Shown piece after piece: positions 8,272-16,812 of a stretch of DNA of 64,000 nt. The DNA is from an uncultured Siphonobacter sp. (GTDB lineage: Bacteria; Bacteroidota; Bacteroidia; Cytophagales; Spirosomataceae). The stretch spans positions 1-64,000 of the forward strand of contig CAJYIW010000013.1 of NCBI GenBank assembly GCA_913775095.1. Direction: 5' to 3'. Each line of letters starts with the position of its first letter. Positions within the stretch are counted from its first letter, which is position 1. The notes under the pieces are model-generated. The model worked only from the letters and a program-made list of their open reading frames with translations, was not told the origin of the DNA and ran no database searches. A program made the translations under genes and the position numbers.

Positions 8272-9813
8272 ATGAACTATAAACTATTTCGCTTACTAGT
8301 CCTTACTGGCTCTGTTCTTTTTCTGAACAGTTGCGACAAAAGCATCGACCAGCCTTCTCTGGAAGTGTACGAACCCGCGGGTCTTGACGAAAACGGAGGT
8401 CAGTGGAAACCCCTCGTGCTGGCATCAGTCGACGAAGTAACTGTTCCGGCCCCCCAGGCTATAGAATCCTCCAGCTACAAAACTGAACTTCAGTCCCTGA
8501 AAGATTTAAAAGTTACTCCTGACCAACAGAAAACAGTAGATTTCTGGGCCGTTGGGGGTGTCTATCGCTGGAATGAAATCGCCCGGACCCTGGCGGCCAA
8601 CTATAACCTGCCCCCCGTTTACGACGAAATTCAAAAGAAATACCCCGTCCCCGACGCGGCCAATCCAAAGGCTGAGCCCAAGTTCCCTTTCTGCAACCCA
8701 CCCTATGCTTCGCGGATGTTTGCGTACCTCGGGGCCGCTCAGTACGATGCTCTGGTAGCCGCCTGGAAATACAAGTACCAATACCGCCGACTCGCTCCTT
8801 CGAAAGTCGACGCCAGTATTACGCCTACCTTACCCCTCAGCAATTTGCCTTCTTATCCTTCTGAAGATGCGGTCGTCGCCGCGGCTTCGCTGGAAGTTTT
8901 GAAAGTAATGTTTCCGGGAGAGGTGGAAAAACTGACGGCTTATTACGAAGCCCATCGCAACAGCCGCCTCTGGGGTAAGGCTAACGTATCGAGCGATCTG
9001 GACGCGGGCGAAGCGTTAGGCAAAGCCGTAGCGGCTAAAATCATTGCCCGGGCCAAAGCCGATGGTATGGGAGCCGCGAATAATCAGGCGGCTGTGGCAG
9101 CCATGGTCTCGGATGCCAAGGTTCGCGGATTGAAAAAAGAATGGACCAGTCTGGACTTACCCGCCCGCCCGCCCATGTTACCTACGTTTGGTAACGTGAA
9201 AACCTGGAATTTTACCGAAGCCCAGAAAGTAGCCATGCGGCCCGTTCCGCCACCTGCTTTAGGAACGGCCGGTTTCGAAAAAGATCTTCAGGAATTGCGT
9301 AATATGGGCAAAAACCTCACCCGTGAACAACATCGCATCGCTTCCTACTGGTCGGATGGTGTCGGTAGCTTTACCCCTCCCGGTCACTGGAACCGCGAAG
9401 CGGCCAACCTCACCCGAAAGTACAAAGAGAATGAATTGAGAGCGGCCCGTACCATGGCCCTGGTAGGAACGTCCTTAATGGATGCGGGAATAGCCTGCTG
9501 GGATACTAAATTTTATTACTTTACCCCAAGGCCTTTTCAGGTGGATCATGCGGTACGTTCCACCATCGGTACGCCAAATTTTCCAAGCTTCACTTCCGGT
9601 CATTCCACCTTTTCGGGAGCAGCGGCTCATATTTTAGGTTACCTGTTTCCGAACGAAGCGGATGCATTGATGGTTCTGGCTAATGAAGCATCTAATTCAA
9701 GAATTTATGGCTGCATTCACTACCGGGCCGATTGCGAAGTCGGGCTGGAACACGGGAAAGCAGTGGGTCAATTTGCCGTTAAACGAGCTCAAAACGATGG
9801 TGCTGGACGTTAA
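8272..9813 (+). CDS. Vanadium-dependent haloperoxidase / PAP2-superfamily lipoprotein
   Basis: A 513-residue exported lipoprotein: the lipobox LNSC places the lipidated cysteine at residue 21. The C-terminal half has the complete PAP2/haloperoxidase triple motif: KX6RP (Lys413, Arg420, Pro421), SGH (Ser442-His444) and SRX5HX3D (Arg477, His483, Asp487), the residues that bind vanadate or phosphate. The N-terminal half (about 90-265) looks like a degenerate copy of the same fold: KYQYRRLAPS, YPSEDA and SRLWGKANVSSD stand where the motifs should be. Two related helical bundles with one active site is the known design of vanadium chloroperoxidase. Either vanadate-dependent halide oxidation or acid phosphatase activity is possible; which one cannot be decided here. 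It lies between the porin-like and DUF3179 genes in an apparent operon. Confidence 0.85.
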   Translation: MNYKLFRLLVLTGSVLFLNSCDKSIDQPSLEVYEPAGLDENGGQWKPLVLASVDEVTVPAPQAIESSSYKTELQSLKDLKVTPDQQKTVDFWAVGGVYRWNEIARTLAANYNLPPVYDEIQKKYPVPDAANPKAEPKFPFCNPPYASRMFAYLGAAQYDALVAAWKYKYQYRRLAPSKVDASITPTLPLSNLPSYPSEDAVVAAASLEVLKVMFPGEVEKLTAYYEAHRNSRLWGKANVSSDLDAGEALGKAVAAKIIARAKADGMGAANNQAAVAAMVSDAKVRGLKKEWTSLDLPARPPMLPTFGNVKTWNFTEAQKVAMRPVPPPALGTAGFEKDLQELRNMGKNLTREQHRIASYWSDGVGSFTPPGHWNREAANLTRKYKENELRAARTMALVGTSLMDAGIACWDTKFYYFTPRPFQVDHAVRSTIGTPNFPSFTSGHSTFSGAAAHILGYLFPNEADALMVLANEASNSRIYGCIHYRADCEVGLEHGKAVGQFAVKRAQNDGAGR

Positions 9814-9850
9814 AGCACATGAGTCCCCATTAAATCCCTTTCATTAACTT

Positions 9851-10990
9851 ATGAAAATCTTATTTTATGCGGGGTTAATAGGTCTCGTTTTATTTGAATT
9901 ACTGCACATTTATTTTATTATGCCACTGCCGGGCAGTCAGGAAATGCCTCATCTTGAGATCGCTTATTTCCTGACTCGCTGGCAGTGGTCGTTCCGAGTG
10001 GGTGCAGCCCTGCTGATTTTAGCGGGCATCTTTCCGACTTTTTCGGCTTATGGGAGTAAATGGATTCCGGTGCTTTCCATCCTTGCCACGGCTACGCTGG
10101 TTACGCTGATTCATTACAAGCTGGATGCCGCCGAGCTTTTTCACGAACCAGATCTGGTTCAGCTGGCTCCGGCCACCCGGAACAAAGTAGATCCCCATCA
10201 CCTGGTTTTGGGGGTTGTCATGGGCAAAGAAGCCCGGGCGTACCCTATTCCCTTTCTGGCCTATCACCATCAGGTTCGGGACACCGTTGCCGGAACGCCT
10301 ATTCTGGTTACGTACTGTTCGGTTTGCCGGACCGGGCGAGTGTTCAGTTCACTCGTAGACGGGCAACCCGAAACCTTCCGGCTCGTGGGTATGGATCATT
10401 ATAATGCCATTTTTGAAGATACGCACACCCATAGCTGGTGGCGGCAGGCCAATGGGGAAGCCATCATTGGCTCTCTCACCGGAACGCATTTACCCGAGGT
10501 GCTAAGTCAGCAGGCTACGCTCAAGGAGTGGTTAACCCTTTACCCCAATAGTCTGATCTTCCAGGGAGATCCCCACTACGCGGCTGAGTATGAAACCGAT
10601 TTCAAGTACGAAGACGGTTCCCAGACCGGAGCTTTAACCGGCACCGATCATGCGTCCTGGCATGATAAATCCTGGGTAGTGGGTATTGATGCCGGGCAAT
10701 CGTCCAAAGCCTATGACTGGAATCATCTCAAGAAGAAGCATATCATTAACGACGTGGTAGGAAATGTGCCGGTATTACTCGTTCTGGCTCAGGATAATGC
10801 CAGCTTTTTCGCTTACCAGCGGCCCGATGTTCATACGACCTATCGCCTCGAAAAGGATTCTCTGATTACCGATGGTCATACCTATGACCTGGCAGGACGT
10901 TCGTCTTCAGGACGCCTCCGGCCGCTGCTGGCTTCGCAGGAGTTCTGGCACAGCTGGCGGACCTTCCATCCCAAGACTGAACGCTATTAA
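9851..10990 (+). CDS. DUF3179 domain protein with N-terminal membrane helices
   Basis: 379 residues. Three hydrophobic segments near residues 4-24, 47-66 and 72-88 anchor the protein; the remainder is a DUF3179 domain with its typical elements: DPHHLVLGVVMGKEARAYP, the TYCSVCRTG motif with a CxxC pair (Cys156, Cys159), SWWRQANGEAIIGSLTGT, and a final KSWVVGIDAGQSSKAYDW region. The DUF has no assigned biochemistry; the conserved CxxC suggests metal or disulfide chemistry, and the membrane topology puts the domain probably outside the cytoplasm. It follows the haloperoxidase-like lipoprotein by 37 bases and precedes the TonB receptor by 67 bases that hold a hairpin. Confidence 0.82.
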   Translation: MKILFYAGLIGLVLFELLHIYFIMPLPGSQEMPHLEIAYFLTRWQWSFRVGAALLILAGIFPTFSAYGSKWIPVLSILATATLVTLIHYKLDAAELFHEPDLVQLAPATRNKVDPHHLVLGVVMGKEARAYPIPFLAYHHQVRDTVAGTPILVTYCSVCRTGRVFSSLVDGQPETFRLVGMDHYNAIFEDTHTHSWWRQANGEAIIGSLTGTHLPEVLSQQATLKEWLTLYPNSLIFQGDPHYAAEYETDFKYEDGSQTGALTGTDHASWHDKSWVVGIDAGQSSKAYDWNHLKKKHIINDVVGNVPVLLVLAQDNASFFAYQRPDVHTTYRLEKDSLITDGHTYDLAGRSSSGRLRPLLASQEFWHSWRTFHPKTERY

Positions 10991-10999
10991 TTGCATCAG

Positions 11000-11029
11000 A
11001 CGGCTGGTTATGCATGCATAGCCAGCCGT
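11000..11029 (+). terminator. Hairpin between the DUF3179 and TonB-receptor genes
   Basis: acggctggttatgca / tgcatagccagccgt forms a near-perfect 15-bp palindrome (one G-T wobble) followed by ttttctttc. It can act as a terminator or attenuator, which would lower expression of the receptor relative to the upstream genes. Confidence 0.6.
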
Positions 11030-11057
11030 TTTCTTTCACCCGACTTTCCCTAATACT

Positions 11058-13460
11058 TTGAAAATTTCATCTTTACTTTTCATCACTTTTGGTTTGCTGT
11101 CCTTGTCCACGTTTGCCCAGACCCGCATTTTGGGAAAAGTTCAGCAATCCACGGGCGAACCCTTGTCCGGAACCATTATTCGGGTTGCAGGAAAAACACT
11201 GGGCAGCGATGCCGCCGGGAACTTTGAGTTAGAGTTACCCCCGGGCCTTTATACGTTCCGGGCTACTCACGTGGGATTTCAATCCTTCCGGCAGTCCATT
11301 ACTGTGCAGAAAGTTCAATCCCAGAAACTGATTATTACCCTGAATGAAAGTGCCGAGAACCTTCAGGAGGTATCCATCCGGGAAGGAGCCGATCGATCCG
11401 TTAAACCCATGGCAGACGTTCAGGGCACTTATCTGCTTTCCGGAAAGCGTTCGGAAGTGATTTCACTGGATCAGGTTGATGCCAATATTCCGGAAAAGAA
11501 TATCCGGCAGATTTTTGCCAAAATTCCCGGAGCTTTTGCTTACGATATGGACGGATCAGGAAACCAGATCAATCTGGCCACCCGCGGCCTGGACCCCCAC
11601 CGGGGCTGGGAGTATAACATTCGCACCAACGGCGTTCTTACCAATTCTGATTTATACGGGTACCCGGCCAGTCATTTTTCCTTACCTCTCGAAGCCGTTG
11701 ATCGCATTGAACTGGTTCGTGGCAATGCCTCCCTGCAATACGGAGCCCAGTTTGGCGGGATGCTTAACTACGTATTGAAAGGCCCCGATTCTACGCGAGC
11801 CTTTGCTTACGAAACCGTTAACAGCATTGGTTCTTTTGGTTTACAGAGTACCTTTCATCGCGTCAGCGGCACCGTAGGTAAACTGAGTTATCAGGCGTAT
11901 TACCATCGCCGCACCTCCAATGGTTACCGTGACAATGGCCGCTCGGTGGCCGAAGGACAGTTTGCGAGCCTGAGTTATGCCTTTCGTTCCAATCTGATTC
12001 TGCGGGCCGAGCTGGGCCGCTCGTATTACCAGTATCAGATTCCCGGACCGCTGACGGATGCCCAGTTTGCTCAAAATCCGCTTCAGTCCACGCGTTCCCG
12101 TAATTACTTCAGTCCTGATATCTACCTACCCTCACTGCGACTCGACTGGACCGTTTCACCCCGCACGACATTCCAGGCCACGGCTTCAGCCGTTTTAGGC
12201 CAGCGGAACAGTGTCATTTTTGAAGGCTCCGCTACCAGACCAGACACCGTAAGTCGTCTGACAGGTCAGTATGGCAACCGAAATGTCGATCGCGATCAGT
12301 TCCATAGTTTCACATTCGAAACCCGGATTTTACACCGCTATAGGATCCATACCCTCCCCAGTACTTTTACGGGGGGCGTACAGCTCATTCATAACAACCT
12401 TCATCGCCGCCAGCTGGGACGGGGCACTACCGGTAGTACGTATGACTTGACGGTAGACGGACTCTTTGGACGCGATATTTATTACAAGACTCAGAATACC
12501 GCTTTTTTTGCGGAGAACCTTTTTCAGATAACCCCGGCACTGGCCCTTACCCCAGGCGTTCGCGTGGAAATGGGAGCTACTCACCTTTCCGGTCGGCTGG
12601 CCTATACGGACCCCTCGGCTATTCCACCCAAACTGGACCGTCGATTCCCTCTCTTCAGCCTCAATGCTCAGTATCAACTAAGGAAACAAACCCATCTGTA
12701 CGGAGGCTGGTCTCAGGCGTATCGGCCTGCGGTTTTTAAAGACCTCATCCCAGGAATTAATGGAACGGTTGTGGAACGAGCGAACCCCCATACTTCCGAC
12801 GCCAGCGGTTATAACGCCGAAATTGGTCTGCGGGGAAAAGAATTCCGTGATCGTCTTACGTTTGATATTACTGCCTTTGAATTGCTTTACCGTAACCGTT
12901 TAGGGAGCCAGATCATTACCGAGGGCTCACAACCCTACGTTTATAAAACCAATATTGGAGACAGTCGTACCCGAGGTATGGAAGCTTACGTAGAATATGC
13001 CCTCGTGCAGCGGCCCCGTACCCGCGTTTCGGTCTTTACCTCAACGTCATACATGGATGGACGCTACATCAAAGGTCAGATTTCCAATGGAGAAAAAAAT
13101 GTAGACATTGCTGGCAATCGAATTGAATCCGTTCCGCAATGGATGAGTCGCAATGGACTACAAATCAGTCACTACGGCTTTTCAACAACCCTTCAATACA
13201 GTTACGTAGCCCAGTCCTTTGCCGATCCTCTCAACACGGTGAAACCCTCCGCAACGGGCGGTGTTGGTCTGGTTCCAGCCTACGGACTAGTGGACTGGTA
13301 CGCCACGTATCGCCTCAATCGTACCCTGACCCTTCGGGGTGGGATCAGTAACCTGACCAACCAGAGTTATTTCACCAAACGACCTACCATGTATCCTGGT
13401 CCGGGCGTCTGGTCGTCTGATGGACGCAGCCTGCAACTGACTGTTGGATTAAAAATCTAA
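11058..13460 (+). CDS. TonB-dependent receptor, FecA-like, with N-terminal carboxypeptidase-regulatory-like domain
   Basis: An 800-residue outer-membrane receptor. It begins with a signal peptide (ISSLLFITFGLLSLSTFAQ), followed by a beta-sandwich domain (about 22-105, ILGKVQQSTGEPLSGTIIRVAG), a plug (about 120-240, ATRGLDPHRGWEY, DRIELVRGNASLQYGAQFGGMLNYVLKG) and a 22-strand barrel ending in LQLTVGLKI. The plug resembles siderophore/ferric-citrate receptors rather than SusC; no SusD-like partner follows. The start codon is TTG at 11058-11060, with no in-frame ATG until deep in the plug, so a non-ATG start seems required to include the signal peptide. Its ligand is unknown, perhaps an iron complex. 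Last gene of the 7302-13460 cluster. Confidence 0.92.
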   Translation: MKISSLLFITFGLLSLSTFAQTRILGKVQQSTGEPLSGTIIRVAGKTLGSDAAGNFELELPPGLYTFRATHVGFQSFRQSITVQKVQSQKLIITLNESAENLQEVSIREGADRSVKPMADVQGTYLLSGKRSEVISLDQVDANIPEKNIRQIFAKIPGAFAYDMDGSGNQINLATRGLDPHRGWEYNIRTNGVLTNSDLYGYPASHFSLPLEAVDRIELVRGNASLQYGAQFGGMLNYVLKGPDSTRAFAYETVNSIGSFGLQSTFHRVSGTVGKLSYQAYYHRRTSNGYRDNGRSVAEGQFASLSYAFRSNLILRAELGRSYYQYQIPGPLTDAQFAQNPLQSTRSRNYFSPDIYLPSLRLDWTVSPRTTFQATASAVLGQRNSVIFEGSATRPDTVSRLTGQYGNRNVDRDQFHSFTFETRILHRYRIHTLPSTFTGGVQLIHNNLHRRQLGRGTTGSTYDLTVDGLFGRDIYYKTQNTAFFAENLFQITPALALTPGVRVEMGATHLSGRLAYTDPSAIPPKLDRRFPLFSLNAQYQLRKQTHLYGGWSQAYRPAVFKDLIPGINGTVVERANPHTSDASGYNAEIGLRGKEFRDRLTFDITAFELLYRNRLGSQIITEGSQPYVYKTNIGDSRTRGMEAYVEYALVQRPRTRVSVFTSTSYMDGRYIKGQISNGEKNVDIAGNRIESVPQWMSRNGLQISHYGFSTTLQYSYVAQSFADPLNTVKPSATGGVGLVPAYGLVDWYATYRLNRTLTLRGGISNLTNQSYFTKRPTMYPGPGVWSSDGRSLQLTVGLKI

Positions 13461-13523
13461 TTTTGGCTTGAAGAAGTAATGAGGTGGCACGGATTATTCT
13501 CTTTCTTGGACTGAAGAATCTCC

Positions 13524-15518
13524 ATGCCATCTTTTCCCATTTCGGTTAGTCAAGTTATGAATACTTTAAACGCTTGGGCAGGTCAGTGCCGGGTCTGGAT
13601 CACTCAGGTAAGTCCAGAAATAGAGGGAGGCCGTTTTGCAGTCAAATCCGTTGTGAATGATCCCGTTCATGTTCAGGTTAACCTGCTGGTAGACGGTTTT
13701 GATGTGCCTTCGGGGCGTTTATTATTTCGTCACGAGTCTGAGTCGGACTGGCATAGCGTTGCTTTGACAAGCCGGGGGAATGATCAGTTTGAAGCTTATT
13801 TTAGTCCTGCCCAAACGGGTATTTTTGAATATACCTTCGAAGCCTGGGTAGATCATTTTTTGACCTGGCAACGCAAGATTACGCTTTACGCCCGTGATTT
13901 CCAGCCCGTAGGAGATCAGTTACTGACGGGCATCCCTTATCTTGAGCAAATTCTTCCCCGGGCTTCTGCTATAGATCGACCTGGCATTCAGGAAGCCATT
14001 CATTTGTTTTCAAATCCGGATCGATACCAGGAATCGGTTACGCTGGCCCTTAGTCAGCAAATGACGCAATGGATTGAAGCATATCCTCTAGTGGATCACG
14101 TCAGTAGATATGACAGAGTATTACCTTTAAAAGTAAGCCGGGATAAAGCCGTTTTTTCGACCTGGTATTCGCTATTTCCCCGATCCACCTCAGTAGATCC
14201 CGCCCAAGCGGGTACTTTTCAGACCACGATTGAAGTACTCCCGCGAATTGCGGCGATGGGTTTTGATGTATTACATCTTCCCCCCATTCACCCGATTGGC
14301 CATTGTTTTCGCCGAGGAAAAAATAATACATCTCCCGCCCAGCGTACGGATCCGGGCGTGCCTTATGCCATCGGTAATGAATACGGTGGTCATACCAGCA
14401 TTGCTCCGGAGTTAGGTACCCTGGCAGACTTTCAATCACTCCTTGAAGCGGCCCGGCAGCACGAAATGGAAGTAGCCATGGATTTGGCTATTCAGTGTGC
14501 TCCCGATCATCCCTGGGTTCTGCAGCATCCGGACTGGTTTATTTCTCTGGCTCATGGAAACTTTCAGACTGCCGAAAACCCACCCCACAGGTATGAAGAT
14601 AGTTATTGCCTGAATTTCGAAACGGACGATTGGCAAAACCTCTGGCAGACGTTGCGGGACATCGTTTTTCAATGGGCGGAATGGGGCGTTCGAATCATTC
14701 GGGCCGACCAGCCGCACGGAAAACCTTTTGCGTTCTGGCAGTGGCTCATAGCTGAAACACAACAAATTTATCCCGACTTGATTTATCTGGCCGAAGCATT
14801 TACATCTCGGGCTAAAATGAATGAATTATCCAGGCTCGGTTTCGATCAGACCTACACGTATTTCATCTGGAGAACTAATAAAAATGAGATCACGGAATAT
14901 TTAAAAGAGTTAACTGAAACCGAAGTAAAGCACTATTTACGCCCCAATTTCTGGCCCAATACGCACGACATTATTCCTTTTATTCTTCAGACCGGCCTGG
15001 AACCTGCGTTTCTGACCCGTTATTTCCTGGCGGCTACCCTATCCTCCAATTGCGGAATTTTCGGTCCGAGTTTCGAGCAGATGGTTCACGAAGCCTATCC
15101 CGGAAGAGAGGAATACCTGAATTCAGAAAAATACGAAATCAGACACTGGGACTGGACGCACGAGAATAAACTGACGCTGTTCATCCGAATGGTCAACCGC
15201 ATCCGAAAGGAGAATTCAGCCTTACAGCGAACGAATAATCTGACTTTTGTGACGGTTACCAATGACCAGCTACTGGCTTATCTGAAAACGGATCCGAACG
15301 GTAACCGCATTCTGTGCGTAGTCAACCTGGATCCCCACCATCGGCAATCCGCAGGAATACAGGTGCCACTTTTCCTGATTGGTAAACATTCCGATCAGAG
15401 CTTTTTTGTTCACGACTTACTAACCGACAATCGCTGGCAGTGGCAGGGAGAGTGGAATTACATTGAACTCGACCCCCATATCCTGCCCATGCATTTATTT
15501 CGAATTGAAGACTGGTAA
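13524..15518 (+). CDS. GlgE-type alpha-1,4-glucan:maltose-1-phosphate maltosyltransferase homologue (GH13_3)
   Basis: At 664 residues this has GlgE length and layout: an N-terminal beta-domain (DUF3416, about 20-125), a helical insert, then the GH13 barrel and C-terminal beta-domain. Catalytic residues align: nucleophile Asp395 (IRADQPHGKPFAFWQWLIAE), acid/base Glu424 (YLAEAFT) and Asp482 (RPNFWPNTHDI). Other GlgE signatures: FRRGKNN, DPGVPYAIGNEYGGH, DLAIQCAPDHPWV, GFDQTYTYFIWRT and EYLNSEKYEIRHWD. Two residues usually lining the donor phosphate pocket differ: the NPPKKY motif is NPPHRY (residue 355 His, usually Lys) and RVDNPH is RADQPH (residue 396 Gln, usually Asn). GlgE elongates alpha-glucan from maltose 1-phosphate; here no treS/mak or glgB is nearby, so the donor may differ. 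It ends exactly where the convergent gene ends. Confidence 0.85.
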   Translation: MPSFPISVSQVMNTLNAWAGQCRVWITQVSPEIEGGRFAVKSVVNDPVHVQVNLLVDGFDVPSGRLLFRHESESDWHSVALTSRGNDQFEAYFSPAQTGIFEYTFEAWVDHFLTWQRKITLYARDFQPVGDQLLTGIPYLEQILPRASAIDRPGIQEAIHLFSNPDRYQESVTLALSQQMTQWIEAYPLVDHVSRYDRVLPLKVSRDKAVFSTWYSLFPRSTSVDPAQAGTFQTTIEVLPRIAAMGFDVLHLPPIHPIGHCFRRGKNNTSPAQRTDPGVPYAIGNEYGGHTSIAPELGTLADFQSLLEAARQHEMEVAMDLAIQCAPDHPWVLQHPDWFISLAHGNFQTAENPPHRYEDSYCLNFETDDWQNLWQTLRDIVFQWAEWGVRIIRADQPHGKPFAFWQWLIAETQQIYPDLIYLAEAFTSRAKMNELSRLGFDQTYTYFIWRTNKNEITEYLKELTETEVKHYLRPNFWPNTHDIIPFILQTGLEPAFLTRYFLAATLSSNCGIFGPSFEQMVHEAYPGREEYLNSEKYEIRHWDWTHENKLTLFIRMVNRIRKENSALQRTNNLTFVTVTNDQLLAYLKTDPNGNRILCVVNLDPHHRQSAGIQVPLFLIGKHSDQSFFVHDLLTDNRWQWQGEWNYIELDPHILPMHLFRIEDW

Positions 15519-16202
15519 TTAGTTCTGAAGTTTGGTCAGGGTAGTAAGGGACTGAAGCTTCCCTTTTCGATGCATTTCACTTTTCACAACCATCCCCAGC
15601 GAAGGAGCGTACCACTCAGCGGTTTCGAAGTCCATTCCAAAAGCTGATTTCAGGTGCTGCTTCGTAGTAATTTTATAACACTCATACGTACCCGTTGGCG
15701 TCGTAACCGACTCCTTACCAGCTACTTTTCGCTCGGTGACGTCCAGAGTTACATTCAACAGCTTCATGCCATTCATGAATGTTTCCATTCTAAATTTTCC
15801 GTCGGGCAGTGTTTCTCCTACTTCCATTTTCTTTGGAAAAATCAGATACGACTCGTCGGCTTTCACTTCCATGTTCTTCAGATTTTGCTGAGCTGGAATC
15901 AAGCTTTTCATATCCATCCTGAACTCAGAGCCGTTGCATTTATACAGGACTTCACCCCCGCCCAGGCTTTTATTCTTTTTGTCAAACATTTCCGTTTTTA
16001 CCTGAGCAGTAAAGTCATTCCCTGCCGATTTCACTTCCATCACTCTATACTCCATACGGGACTGGGTTTTCCCATCAGGATCACTACTGGTTAATTCCAG
16101 CAGCGTATTTTTCTTAAAGTAACTGGAAGCCAGGCAATCCTGAGCCTGAAGCTGAAGCATTCCAAACGCATAACAGGCGATAAACAACAGAAGATTTCTC
16201 AT
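15519..16202 (-). CDS. Secreted TapB/DUF3108-like protein
   Basis: Starting at the ATG 16202 the protein is 227 residues and begins MRNLLLFIACYAFGML...LQAQDC, a good signal peptide; a longer frame from 16250 would bury it. The mature part is beta-rich, with a repeated pattern of curved strands: SRMEYRVMEVKSAGNDF, MEVGETLPDGKFRME, TPTGTYECYKITTK and TAEWYAPSLGMVVKSE. The last two are typical of the DUF3108/TapB-like families, whose members resemble lipoprotein-carrier folds. Function unknown, probably periplasmic. Its stop codon (15519-15521) directly abuts the stop of the convergent GlgE homologue, with no room for a terminator between them. Confidence 0.72.
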   Translation of the reverse strand: MRNLLLFIACYAFGMLQLQAQDCLASSYFKKNTLLELTSSDPDGKTQSRMEYRVMEVKSAGNDFTAQVKTEMFDKKNKSLGGGEVLYKCNGSEFRMDMKSLIPAQQNLKNMEVKADESYLIFPKKMEVGETLPDGKFRMETFMNGMKLLNVTLDVTERKVAGKESVTTPTGTYECYKITTKQHLKSAFGMDFETAEWYAPSLGMVVKSEMHRKGKLQSLTTLTKLQN

Positions 16203-16434
16203 AGCATGATTCTTTAAAAAGTACAATTTTTTACCATACAAAAGAGGCACTGTCCTGGAAAGGGTAAATTATTTTTTTGAAAAAAGTTATATTTTTTTTA
16301 TCAATATAACTAATTAAAAATCAGAGCTTTAAAAATTAAAACACTGACAAGTAAAAATTTTTTTCAATTCCTTAGGTTACATTTTGCTCTGCCGATTGAT
16401 ATAGGGATGAATTCGGGACATAAAACTTAAAATA

Positions 16435-16608
16435 ATGAAAAAAATTGCACGTCTTTCTGTATACAGCTTAATTCTGTCGGCTAGCCTTTTCTCTTTCACT
16501 TCATGCCAGCGTGAAGAAGAAATTACTCCTGCAAAAGCGAAGACGGGAGTTGTGCAAGATGATTCAGATTCTGAAAGTATCCCTCCTACCCCAATCATTC
16601 GTCGATAA
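16435..16608 (+). CDS. Small lipoprotein of 57 residues
   Basis: An ATG at 16435 opens a 57-codon frame ending TAA at 16608. The product begins MKKIARLSVYSLILSASL and has a lipobox FTSC placing the lipidated cysteine at residue 24, then a short acidic tail (QREEEITP, DDSDSESIPPTP) ending in IRR. Lys-rich start, hydrophobic core and lipobox are textbook, so it is very probably a real lipoprotein despite its size. The mature 34 residues look disordered. It sits alone in an AT-rich gap before the CHAT-TPR gene. Function unknown. Confidence 0.7.
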   Translation: MKKIARLSVYSLILSASLFSFTSCQREEEITPAKAKTGVVQDDSDSESIPPTPIIRR

Positions 16609-16720
16609 GTAGGATAACGATATAAGGACAAACGGTAATTTCCACCTGCCTTAAAAATATAGTACTGCGTCATTATCCAACGCATCCGCTTTAAGCAGTA
16701 CTGCATTAGCCAAAATAAAC

Positions 16721-16757
16721 ACCTTCGGAACGCACCGCCAGGCTTCCGAAGGTTTTG
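16721..16757 (+). terminator. Terminator before the CHAT-TPR gene
   Basis: Perfect arms accttcggaa (16721-16730) and ttccgaaggt (16744-16753) with a 13-base loop, followed by TTTT. It would end the small-lipoprotein transcript. Confidence 0.75.
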
Positions 16758-16785
16758 GCGTTTTTAAGGGTTTATAATTACTTTG
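16754..16785 (+). promoter_or_regulatory. Probable promoter of the CHAT-TPR gene
   Basis: TTTG at 16754-16757, 20 bases, then TTACTTTG at 16778-16785 (one mismatch to TAnnTTTG). Transcription would begin near 16791, which supports the ATG at 16813 rather than an upstream TTG at 16783 as start codon. The -33 element overlaps the T tract of the preceding terminator. Confidence 0.55.
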
Positions 16786-16812
16786 CTTTTAGTAAATTAC
16801 GGGAAGGGTTAT

